In this document: piece after piece, positions 53,413-64,000 of the stretch | Layout: every line of letters starts with the position of its first letter | How positions within the stretch are numbered: position 1 is the first letter of the stretch | Notes under the pieces: model-generated | Database searches by the model: none | Told to the model about the DNA's origin: nothing | Seen by the model: the letters and a program-made list of their open reading frames with translations, nothing else | NCBI GenBank assembly: GCA_032718475.1 | Contig: JAUCBJ010004753.1 | Location: forward strand, 30,778 to 94,777 | Length of the DNA stretch: 64,000 bases | Source: Nemertoderma westbladi | Lineage: Eukaryota; Xenacoelomorpha; Nemertodermatida; Nemertodermatidae | Direction: 5' to 3' | Translations under genes and position numbers: made by a program

Positions 53413-53755
53413 GCTTACCCATCTATTAATTAGTCAGACATAGTGCCGAATCATTCCTGCCTACCCATCTATTAATTAGTCAGACATAGTGCCGAATCAT
53501 TCCTGCCTACCCATCTATTAATTAGTCAGACATAGTGCCGAATCATTCCTGCTTACCCATCTATTAATTAGTCAGACATAGTGCCGAATCATTCCTGCCT
53601 ACCCATCTATTAATCAGCCAGACATAGTGCCTTGTCATTCCTGCTTACCCATCTATTAATCAGCCAGACATAGTGCCGAGTCATTCCTGCTTACCCATCT
53701 ATTAATCAGCCAGGCATAGTGCCGAGTCATTCCTGCTTACCCATCTATTAATCAG
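53413..53755. repeat. 15-unit higher-order duplication, copy 2
   Basis: Second copy of 52720–53065, with GCCTTGTC at 53629 and CAGGCATAG at 53711. After the CAGGCATAG unit this copy continues with an ordinary CAGCCAGAC unit where the first has a 47-bp CAGCCCAGAC unit, so the copies part there. Confidence 0.82.
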
Positions 53756-56700
53756 CCAGACATAGTGCCGAGTCATTCCTGCTTACCCATCTATTAATCA
53801 GCCAGACATAGTGCCGAATCATTCCTGCTTACCCATCTATTAATTAGTCAGACATAGTGCCGAGTCATTCCTGCTTACCCATCTATTAATCAGCCCAGAC
53901 ATAGTGCCGAGTCATTCCTGCTTACCCATCTATTAATCAGCCAGACATAGTGCCGAATCATTCCTGCTTACCCATCTATTAATTAGTCAGACATAGTGCC
54001 GAATCATTCCTGCTTACCCATCTATTAATTAGTCAGACATAGTGCCGAGTCATTCCTGCTTACCCATCTATTAATTAGTCAGACATAGTGCCGAGTCATT
54101 CCTGCTTACCCATCTATTAATTAGTCAGACATAGTGCCGAGTCATTCCTGCTTACCCATCTATTAATCAGCCAGGCATAGTGCCGAGTCATTCCTGCTTA
54201 CCCATCTATTAATCAGCCCAGACATAGTGCCGAGTCATTCCTGCTTACCCATCTATTAATCAGCCAGACATAGTGCCGAATCATTCCTGCTTACCCATCT
54301 ATTAATTAGTCAGACATAGTGCCGAATCATTCCTGCTTACCCATCTATTAATTAGTCAGACATAGTGCCGAGTCATTCCTGCCTACCCATCTATTAATTA
54401 GCCATGCATAGTGCCGAGTCATTCCTTCTTACCCATCTATTAATCAGCCATGCATAGTGCCGAATCATTCCTGCTTACCCATCTATTAATTAGTCAGACA
54501 TAGTGCCGAATCATTCCTGCTTACCCATCTATTAATCAGCCAGACATAGTGCGAGTCGTTCCTGCTTACCCATCTATTAATTAGTCAGACATAGTGCCGA
54601 ATCATTCCTGCTTACCCATCTATTAATTAGTCAGACATAGTGCCGAATCATTCCTGCTTACCCATCTATTAATTAGTCAGACATAGTGCCGAGTCATTCC
54701 TGCCTACCCATCTATTAATTAGTCAGACATAGTGCCGAATCATTCCTGCCTCGTCATCTATTAATCAGCCAGACATAGTGCCGAGTCATTCCTGCTTACC
54801 CATCTATTAATTAGTCAGACATAGTGCCGAATCATTCCTGCCTCGTCATCTATTAATCAGCCAGACATAGTGCCGAATCATTCCTGCCTACCCATCTATT
54901 AATCAGCCAGACATAGTGCCGAGTCATTCCTGCTTACCCATCTATTAATTAGTCAGACATAGTGCCGAGTCATTCCTGCCTACCCATCTATTAATTAGTC
55001 AGACATAGTGCCGAATCATTCCTGCCTCGTCATCTATTAATCAGCCAGACATAGTGCCGAATCATTCCTGCTTACCCATCTATTAATCAGCCAGACATAG
55101 TGCCGAATCATTCCTGCTTACCCATCTATTAATCAGCCAGACATAGTGCCGAATCATTCCTGCCTCGTCATCTATTAATCAGCCAGACATAGTGCCGAGT
55201 CATTCCTGCTTACCCATCTATTAATTAGTCAGACATAGTTCCGAGTCATTCCTGCTTACCCATCTATTAATCAGCCAGACATAGTGCCGAATCATTCCTG
55301 CTTACCCATCTATTAATCAGCCAGACATAGTGCCGAATCATTCCTGCCTCGTCATCTATTAATCAGCCAGACATAGTGCCGAATCATTCCTGCCTACCCA
55401 TCTATTAATCAGCCATGCATAGTGCCGAATCATTCCTGCTTACCCATCTATTAATTAGCCAGACATAGTGCCGAATCATTCCTGCTTACCCATCTATTAA
55501 TTAGCCAGACATAGTGCCGAGTCATTCCTGCTTACCCATCTATTAATCAGCCAGACATAGTGCCGAATCATTCCTGCTTACCCATCTATTAATCAGCCAG
55601 ACATAGTGCCGAATCATTCCTGCTTACCCATCTATTAATCAGCCAGACATAGTGCCGAATCATTCCTGCTTACCCATCTATTAATTAGTCAGACATAGTG
55701 CCGAATCATTCCTGCTTACCCATCTATTAATTAGTCAGACATAGTGCCGAATCATTCCTGCTTACCCATCTATTAATCAGCCAGACATAGTGCCGAATCA
55801 TTCCTGCTTACCCATCTATTAATCAGCCAGACATAGTGCCGAATCATTCCTGCTTACCCATCTATTAATCAGCCATGCATAGTGCCGAGTCATTCCTGCT
55901 TACCCATCTATTAATCAGCCAGACATAGTGCCGAATCATTCCTGCTTACCCATCTATTAATTAGTCAGACATAGTGCCGAATCATTCCTGCCTCGTCATC
56001 TATTAATCAGCCAGACATAGTGCCGAATCATTCCTGCCTCGTCATCTATTAATCAGCCAGACATAGTGCCGAATCATTCCTGCCTCGTCATCTATTAATC
56101 AGCCAGACATAGTGCCGAATCATTCCTGCTTACCCATCTATTAATTAGCCAGACATAGTGCCGAGTCATTCCTGCTTACCCATCTATTAATTAGTCAGAC
56201 ATAGTGCCGAATCATTCCTGCCTCGTCATCTATTAATCAGCCAGACATAGTGCCGAATCATTCCTGCTTACCCATCTATTAATTAGCCAGACATAGTGCC
56301 GAGTCATTCCTGCTTACCCATCTATTAATTAGTCAGACATAGTGCCGAATCATTCCTGCCTCGTCATCTATTAATCAGCCAGACATAGTGCCGAATCATT
56401 CCTGCGTCGTCATCTATTAATCAGCCAGACATAGTGCCGAATCATTCCTGCTTACCCATCTATTAATTAGCCAGACATAGTGCCGAGTCATTCCTCCTTA
56501 CCCATATATTAATCAGCCAGACATAGTGCCGAATCATTCCTGCTTACCCATCTATTAATTAGTCAGACATAGTGCCGAGTCATTCCTGCTTACCCATCTA
56601 TTAATCAGCCAGACATAGTGCCGAATCATTCCTGCCTCGTCATCTATTAATCAGCCAGACATAGTGCCGAATCATTCCTGCCTCGTCATCTATTAATCAG

Positions 56701-58859
56701 CCAGACATAGTGCCGAATCATTCCTGCCTCGTCATCTATTAATCAGCCAGACATAGTGCCGAATCATTCCTGCTTACCCATCTATTAATTAGTCAGACAT
56801 AGTGCCGAATCATTCCTGCTTACCCATCTATTAATCAGCCAGACATAGTGCCGAATCATTCCTGCCTCGTCATCTATTAATCAGCCAGACATAGTGCCGA
56901 GTCATTCCTGCTTACCCATCTATTAATCAGCCATGCATAGTGCCGAGTCATTCCTGCTTACCCATCTATTAATCAGCCAGACATAGTGCCGAGTCATTCC
57001 TGCTTACCCATCTATTAATCAGCCAGACATAGTGCCGAGTCATTCCTGCTTACCCATCTATTAATCAGCCATGCATAGTGCCGAGTCATTCCTGCTTACC
57101 CATCTATTAATCAGCCAGACATAGTGCCGAGTCATTCCTGCTTACCCATCTATTAATCAGCCAGACATAGTGCCGAGTCATTCCTGCTTACCCATCTATT
57201 AATCAGCCATGCATAGTGCCGAGTCATTCCTGCTTACCCATCTATTAATCAGCCATGCATAGTGCCGAGTCATTCCTGCTTACCCATCTATTAATTAGTC
57301 AGACATAGTGCCGAGTCATTCCTGCTTACCCATCTATTAATTAGTCAGACATAGTGCCGAGTCATTCCTGCTTACCCATCTATTAATCAGCCAGACATAG
57401 TGCCGAATCATTCCTGCCTCGTCATCTATTAATCAGCCAGACATAGTGCCGAGTCATTCCTGCTTACCCATCTATTAATCAGCCATGCATAGTGCCGAGT
57501 CATTCCTGCTTACCCATCTATTAATCAGCCAGACATAGTGCCGAGTCATTCCTGCTTACCCATCTATTAATCAGCCAGACATAGTGCCGAGTCATTCCTG
57601 CTTACCCATCTATTAATTAGTCAGACATAGTGCCGAATCATTCCTGCTTACCCATCTATTAATCAGCCAGACATAGTGCCGAGTCATTCCTGCTTACCCA
57701 TCTATTAATCAGCCATGCATAGTGCCGAGTCATTCCTGCTTACCCATCTATTAATCAGCCAGACATAGTGCCGAGTCATTCCTGCTTACCCATCTATTAA
57801 TCAGCCAGACATAGTGCCGAGTCATTCCTGCTTACCCATCTATTAATCAGCCATGCATAGTGCCGAGTCATTCCTGCTTACCCATCTATTAATCAGCCAG
57901 ACATAGTGCCGAGTCATTCCTGCTTACCCATCTATTAATCAGCCATGACATAGTGCCGAGTCATTCCTGCTTACCCATCTATTAATCAGCCATGCATAGT
58001 GCCGAGTCATTCCTGCTTACCCATCTATTAATTAGTCAGACATAGTGCCGAGTCATTCCTGCTTACCCATCTATTAATTAGTCAGACATAGTGCCGAGTC
58101 ATTCCTGCTTACCCATCTATTAATCAGCCAGACATAGTGCCGAATCATTCCTGCTTACGCCATCTATTAATCAGCCAGACATAGTGCCGAATCATTCCTG
58201 CTTACCCATCTATTAATTAGTCAGACATAGTGCCGAGTCATTCCTGCTTACCCATCTATTAATCAGCCAGACATAGTGCCGAATCATTCCTGCTTACCCA
58301 TCTATTAATCAGCCATGCATAGTGCCGAGTCATTCCTGCTTACCCATCTATTAATTAGTCAGACATAGTGCCGAATCATTCCTGCTTACCCATCTATTAA
58401 TTAGTCAGACATAGTGCCGAGTCATTCCTGCTTACCCATCTATTAATTAGTCAGACATAGTGCCGAGTCATTCCTGCCTACCCATCTATTAATTAGTCAG
58501 ACATAGTGCCGAATCATTCCTGCCTCGTCATCTATTAATCAGCCAGACATAGTGCCGAATCATTCCTGCCTCGTCATCTATTAATCAGCCAGACATAGTG
58601 CCGAATCATTCCTGCTTACGCCATCTATTAATCAGCCATGCATAGTGCCGAGTCATTCCTGCTTACCCATCTATTAATTAGTCAGACATAGTGCCGAGTC
58701 ATTCCTGCCTACCCATCTATTAATTAGTCAGACATAGTGCCGAATCATTCCTGCTTACCCATCTATTAATTAGTCAGACATAGTGCCGAATCATTCCTGC
58801 TTACCCATCTATTAATTAGTCAGACATAGTGCCGAGTCATTCCTGCTTACCCATCTATT

Positions 58860-60780
58860 AATCAGCCATGCATAGTGCCGAGTCATTCCTGCTTACCCAT
58901 CTATTAATCAGCAAGACATAGTGCCGAGTCATTCCTGCTTACCCATCTATTAATTAGTCAGACATAGTGCCGAGTCATTCCTGCCTACCCATCTATTAAT
59001 TAGTCAGACATAGTGCCGAATCATTCCTGCTTACCCATCTATTAATTAGTCAGACATAGTGCCGAGTCATTCCTGCCTCGTCATCTATTAATCAGCCATG
59101 CATAGTGCCGAGTCATTCCTGCTTACCCATCTATTAATTAGTCAGACATAGTGCCGAGTCATTCCTGCTTACCCATCTATTAATTAGTCAGACATAGTGC
59201 CGAATCATTCCTGCTTACCCATCTATTAATTAGTCAGACATAGTGCCGAATCATTCCTGCTTACCCATCTATTAATTAGTCAGACATAGTGCCGAGTCAT
59301 TCCTGCTTACCCATCTATTAATCAGCCATGCATAGTGCCGAGTCATTCCTGCTTACCCATCTATTAATCAGCCAGACATAGTGCCGAGTCATTCCTGCTT
59401 ACCCATCTATTAATTAGTCAGACATAGTGCCGAGTCATTCCTGCCTACCCATCTATTAATTAGTCAGACATAGTGCCGAATCATTCCTGCTTACCCATCT
59501 ATTAATTAGTCAGACATAGTGCCGAGTCATTCCTGCTTACCCATCTATTAATCAGCCATGCATAGTGCCGAGTCATTCCTGCTTACCCATCTATTAATCA
59601 GCAAGACATAGTGCCGAGTCATTCCTGCTTACCCATCTATTAATTAGTCAGACATAGTGCCGAATCATTCCTGCTTACCCATCTATTAATTAGTCAGACA
59701 TAGTGCCGAATCATTCCTGCTTACCCATCTATTAATTAGTCAGACATAGTGCCGAATCATTCCTGCTTACCCATCTATTAATTAGTCAGACATAGTGCCG
59801 AGTCATTCCTGCCTCGTCATCTATTAATCAGCCAGACATAGTGCCGAATCATTCCTGCTTACCCATCTATTAATTAGCCAGACATAGTGCCGAGTCATTC
59901 CTGCTTACCCATCTATTAATCAGCCATGCATAGTGCCGAGTCATTCCTGCCTACCCATCTATTAATTAGCCAGACATAGTGCCGAGTCATTCCTGCCTAC
60001 CCATCTATTAATTAGTCAGACATAGTGCCGAATCATTCCTGCCTCGTCATCTATTAATCAGCCAGACATAGTGCCGAATCATTCCTGCCTCGTCATCTAT
60101 TAATCAGCCAGACATAGTGCCGAATCATTCCTGCTTACCCATCTATTAATTAGCCAGACATAGTGCCGAATCATTCCTGCCTACCCATCTATTAATCAGC
60201 CAGACATAGTGCCGAATCATTCCTGCCTCGTCATCTATTAATCAGCCAGACATAGTGCCGAATCATTCCTGCCTCGTCATCTATTAATCAGTCAGACATA
60301 GTGCCGAATCATTCCTGCCTCGTCATCTATTAATCAGTCAGACATAGTGCCGAATCATTCCTGCCTCGTCATCTATTAATCAGCCAGACATAGTGCCGAA
60401 TCATTCCTGCTTACCCATCTATTAATCAGCCAGACATAGTGCCGAATCATTCCTGCCTCGTCATCTATTAATCAGCCAGACATAGTGCCGAATCATTCCT
60501 GCCTCGTCATCTATTAATCAGTCAGACATAGTGCCGAATCATTCCTGCCTCGTCATCTATTAATCAGCCAGACATAGTGCCGAATCATTCCTGCCTCGTC
60601 ATCTATTAATCAGCCAGACATAGTGCCGAATCATTCCTGCTTACCCATCTATTAATTAGTCAGACATAGTGCCGAGTCATTCCTGCCTCGTCATCTATTA
60701 ATCAGCCAGACATAGTGCCGAATCATTCCTGCTTACCCATCTATTAATCAGCAAGACATAGTGCCGAGTCATTCCTGCTT
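58860..60780. repeat. Satellite subdomain with CAGCAAGAC marker units
   Basis: A C-to-A change gives GCAAGACATAG at 58911, 59601 and 60751. The intervals are 690 bp (15 units) and 1150 bp (25 units), exact multiples of 46. The units just upstream of the first two match in type for several units; upstream of the third the order differs (CTCGT types). This points to copying of a larger block with later rearrangement. The variant was not seen elsewhere. Confidence 0.75.
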
Positions 60781-62822
60781 ACCCATCTATTAATTAGTCA
60801 GACATAGTGCCGAATCATTCCTGCTTACCCATCTATTAATTAGTCAGACATAGTGCCGAGTCATTCCTGCCTCGTCATCTATTAATCAGCCAGACATAGT
60901 GCCGAATCATTCCTGCTTACCCATCTATTAATTAGCCAGACATAGTGCCGAGTCATTCCTGCTTACCCATCTATTAATCAGCCATGCATAGTGCCGAGTC
61001 ATTCCTGCCTACCCATCTATTAATTAGCCAGACATAGTGCCGAGTCATTCCTGCCTACCCATCTATTAATTAGTCAGACATAGTGCCGAATCATTCCTGC
61101 CTCGTCATCTATTAATCAGCCAGACATAGTGCCGAATCATTCCTGCCTCGTCATCTATTAATCAGCCAGACATAGTGCCGAATCATTCCTGCTTACCCAT
61201 CTATTAATTAGCCAGACATAGTGCCGAGTCATTCCTGCTTACCCATCTATTAATCAGCCAGACATAGTGCCGAATCATTCCTGCCTCGTCATCTATTAAT
61301 CAGCCATGCATAGTGCCGAATCATTCCTGCTTACCCATCTATTAATCAGCCATGCATAGTGCCGAATCATTCCTGCTTACCCATCTATTAATCAGCCCAG
61401 ACATAGTGCCGAATCATTCCTGCTTACCCATCTATTAATCAGCCATGCATAGTGCCGAGTCATTCCTCCTTACCCATCTATTAATCAGCCAGACATAGTG
61501 CCGAGTCATTCCTGCTTACCCATCTATTAATTAGTCAGACATAGTGCCGAGTCATTCCTGCTTATCCATCTATTAATCAGCCAGACATAGTGCCGAGTCA
61601 TTCCTGCTTACCCATCTATTAATTAGTCAGACATAGTGCCGAATCATTCCTGCTTACCCATCTATTAATCAGCCAGACATAGTGCCGAGTCATTCCTGCT
61701 TACCCATCTATTAATTAGCCAGACATAGTGCCGAGTCATTCCTGCCTACCCATCTATTAATTAGTCAGACATAGTGCCGAGTCATTCCTGCCTCGTCATC
61801 TATTAATTAGTCAGACATAGTGCCGAATCATTCCTGCTTACCCATCTATTAATTAGTCAGACATAGTGCCGAGTCATTCCTGCTTACCCATCTATTAATC
61901 AGCCATGCATAGTGCCGAGTCATTCCTGCTTACCCATCTATTAATTAGTCAGACATAGTGCCGAATCATTCCTGCCTCGTCATCTATTAATTAGTCAGAC
62001 ATAGTGCCGAATCATTCCTGCTTACCCATCTATTAATCAGCCAGACATAGTGCCGAATCATTCCTGCTTACCCATCTATTAATTAGTCAGACATAGTGCC
62101 GAATCATTCCTGCCTCGTCATCTATTAATTAGTCAGACATAGTGCCGAATCATTCCTGCTTACCCATCTATTAATCAGCCAGACATAGTGCCGAATCATT
62201 CCTGCTTACCCATCTATTAATCAGCCAGACATAGTGCCGAATCATTCCTGCCTCGTCATCTATTAATTAGTCAGACATAGTGCCGAATCATTCCTGCTTA
62301 CCCATCTATTAATCAGCCAGACATAGTGCCGAATCATTCCTGCTTACCCATCTATTAATCAGCCAGACATAGTGCCGAGTCATTCCTGCTTACCCATCTA
62401 TTAATTAGTCAGACATAGTGCCGAGTCATTCCTGCTTACCCATCTATTAATCAGCCAGACATAGTGCCGAGTCATTCCTGCTTACCCATCTATTAATTAG
62501 TCAGACATAGTGCCGAATCATTCCTGCTTACCCATCTATTAATCAGCCAGACATAGTGCCGAGTCATTCCTGCTTACCCATCTATTAATCAGCCATGCAT
62601 AGTGCCGAATCATTCCTGCTTACCCATCTATTAATCAGCCAGACATAGTGCCGAATCATTCCTGCTTACCCATCTATTAATCAGCCAGACATAGTGCCGA
62701 ATCATTCCTGCTTACTCATCTATTAATCAGCCTTACATAGTGCCGAGTCATTCCTGCTTACCCATCTATTAATCAGCCAGACATAGTGCCGAATCATTCC
62801 TGCTTACCCATCTATTAATCAG

Positions 62823-64000
62823 ATGAAATGTCGCTTTTGATCACTAATTAAGGTTTTGGGTGTTTGTCTGGTTTTATCTTAAACAACTGAAACATTCTTA
62901 AATTGTCAAGCACGTTAATTAAAAAATCCTTACTGATGCAAAAAAAATAAAAAGCAAATGTGACCTAGACATTGCATGCCAATCAGCTGTCGGGAGATAT
63001 CTGACCAGCATGTTTCGTCCGAAACTGAAGACATTATCGAGAGGCCAAGCCAGGAAGAAACTCTAGGAATATCTCAAAAGAGAGAATTGTAAAATGGTGT
63101 AATTGAATTGACGTCTGATAGACTTATTTGCTTACATGCGCTCACACATTGACAAGCAGTAACGTAATTGGCCTACGTTTGCGGTGCTGCTTCCTAATAT
63201 TTAGAGATTTTGTACGTATAATTTTCATTAATATTTCTTTCAAACTTTTGTGCCAGAGTTTGCCTTTGCATCACCACCGGAAAGGTGAATAACATTAACT
63301 TGCTTGATAGTTATATTAAATTGTTTTCCAATTAATTTGAAATGCGCTGCTTTTTTATCGATCCGTGCGGGTGACTCATTTCGTTGGTCAATCTAGGAGA
63401 CAACCTTTTTTTATAAACCTCGGTCTAGTGCATGCACCCACACATTTGGTTAACAAATACATTTACTAGTACCAAAGGAGATAACTAAGTATTTTAAACG
63501 AATGGCAGACGATCCTACTGTCTTGTCTTTGTCTATCAATCGTTATACAGACAGATACAATCGACTAAAATTATGGCGTTAAAATGAAATGTAACATTCG
63601 GGGTTCACCAATGACTACCGGTATATACGAACCTTATAAGGTAGTCCATCGCCCAGGTTACGGAAGTTATTCCGAAAGTGTTACGAGCTGGTTATAGAAC
63701 TGCTCGTTGGTTGTTTGAACACTTTCTATTCAAGGGACGCGACTGTTTAATTCTAGTGTCCGTTAGCCGAGACTCAAATAATACGCATTTCATTGTGATG
63801 ATTGAATACCTCTTCTAAGATAAAGTTCAGTATGTTGGATAGGCCCTACTAATCACGCACTAGCTTTAAGGAATATAAACTACAACTAATCTAACGAAGG
63901 AAGATTAACTTACAATGGTTTTACGGTGTTGCTTTCAAGTATTATAGGCCTGTATTTCTAATTGGTGATCATTGTGGGTCGGGTCTACTTTACTTGGCAC
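62823..64000. other. Non-satellite right flank, no gene recognised
   Basis: 1178 bp of AT-rich, apparently single-copy DNA. It contains an A-rich run (about 62939–62957) and an AAAGGAGATAACT word (63474–63486). I saw no open frame worth reporting: the best noticed on the plus strand is 63584–63697 (37 codons) with nothing to support it. No tRNA-like or terminal-repeat structure was recognised. It probably belongs to intergenic DNA next to the satellite, and promoter or exon content cannot be excluded from sequence alone. Confidence 0.75.
63474..63486 (+). other. AAAGGAGATAACT word resembling a mollusc-wide motif
   Basis: This word resembles the AAGGGAGATAACTC motif that I recall as strongly over-represented in mollusc non-coding DNA. 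One 13-bp near-match is weak evidence, but it is the only taxonomic hint in the window. Confidence 0.35.

Larger units (their letters stand above)
49813..62822. repeat. 46-bp satellite array, block 2 (about 282 units)
   Basis: Same unit, strand and orientation as block 1. It begins at unit position 2 and ends at position 24 (…CTATTAATCAG), before ATGAAATG. Sixteen 47-bp units (near 50525, 51400, 51825, 51955, 52141, 52427, 52452, 53054, 53292, 53340, 53894, 54217, 57946, 58159, 58620, 61395) and one 45-bp unit (about 54551) give net +15. That fits a 45-bp first unit, 281 full units and a 24-bp last unit exactly. The first unit carries GACCTAG (49839) and leads into a CCTTCTT unit (49858), a marker pair also seen at 1611, 5891, 27980, 34925 and 36119. 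CTCGT units are frequent (50090–51850 and 54735–62260), the ATATATT unit is nearly absent (one near 56506), and TTCCGGG units stop after about 51000. Confidence 0.97.

Noticed and set aside
1-62822. CRISPR array (regular short repeats)
   Set aside because: The units are directly adjacent with no unique spacers; the whole 46-bp unit repeats, and the DNA looks eukaryotic.
1-62822. Repetitive protein gene encoded by the array
   Set aside because: The unit length is not a multiple of three and each unit carries stops on both strands, so every frame is normally interrupted within about 138 bp.
1-62822. Telomeric repeat because of the TTACCC word
   Set aside because: TTACCC occurs once per 46 bp and is not a 5–7 bp tandem motif. 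No pure TTAGGG-type run is present.
1-62822. CENP-B box in units with TTCCGGG
   Set aside because: The CGGG is present, but the TTCG and central A at the required spacing are missing on both strands.
48549-63690. Shared ACGAGCTGGT word in the island (about 48550) and the right flank (about 63683)
   Set aside because: It is only about ten bases long and the surroundings do not match, so it is probably chance.
63584-63697. Small open frame of 37 codons in the right flank
   Set aside because: It is of a length expected by chance and has no recognisable product, no homology that I recognise and no supporting context.

Overview
About 96% of this window is one tandem satellite with a 46-bp unit. 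It runs in two blocks on the same strand and in the same orientation: 1–48427, which enters from beyond the left edge, and 49813–62822. A 1385-bp island of unrelated sequence (48428–49812) separates the blocks, and 1178 bp of non-satellite DNA (62823–64000) follows the second. I found no protein gene, tRNA, rRNA, CRISPR array or recognisable coding transposon. Because 46 mod 3 = 1 and every unit carries stops on both strands, a reading frame inside the array normally meets a stop within three units.

The DNA looks eukaryotic: a megasatellite of heterochromatic type, at the edge of single-copy AT-rich DNA. A motif of the AAGGGAGATAACTC class, familiar from mollusc genomes, occurs in the right flank (63474–63486). 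With the tandem-repeat and foldback debris this hints at a mollusc or another lophotrochozoan, but that is a weak inference.

The satellite is very regular. I counted 1-bp length changes by eye. Block 1 has twenty 47-bp and five 45-bp units, which fits exactly 1052 full units plus 20 bp. Block 2 has sixteen 47-bp and one 45-bp unit, which fits a 45-bp first unit, 281 full units and a 24-bp last unit. Substitutions fall almost entirely at about a dozen unit positions with two or three states each (4, 6–10, 14, 22, 25, 28–29, 36, 39–41), and private mutations are rare.

The order of unit types is repeated at many scales, giving a nested higher-order structure. A segment near 25.8–28.0 kb recurs about 149–151 units later at 32.7–34.9 kb. 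A 14-unit pattern occurs at four places, three of which share a derived base. There are also local duplications of 10, 15 and 26 units. This is the pattern expected from repeated unequal exchange or amplification of blocks much longer than one unit.

The island has three parts: a 76-bp tandem repeat made of alternating 43- and 33-bp halves (48433–48672), a foldback element with arms of about 0.4 kb around a 75-bp loop (48697–49603), and an AT-rich stretch (49604–49812). The satellite stops at unit position 20 on its left and restarts at unit position 2 on its right, so the same 19 bp flanks it. That fits insertion with a target duplication but can also arise from the repeat itself. The right flank (62823–64000) shows no convincing gene.
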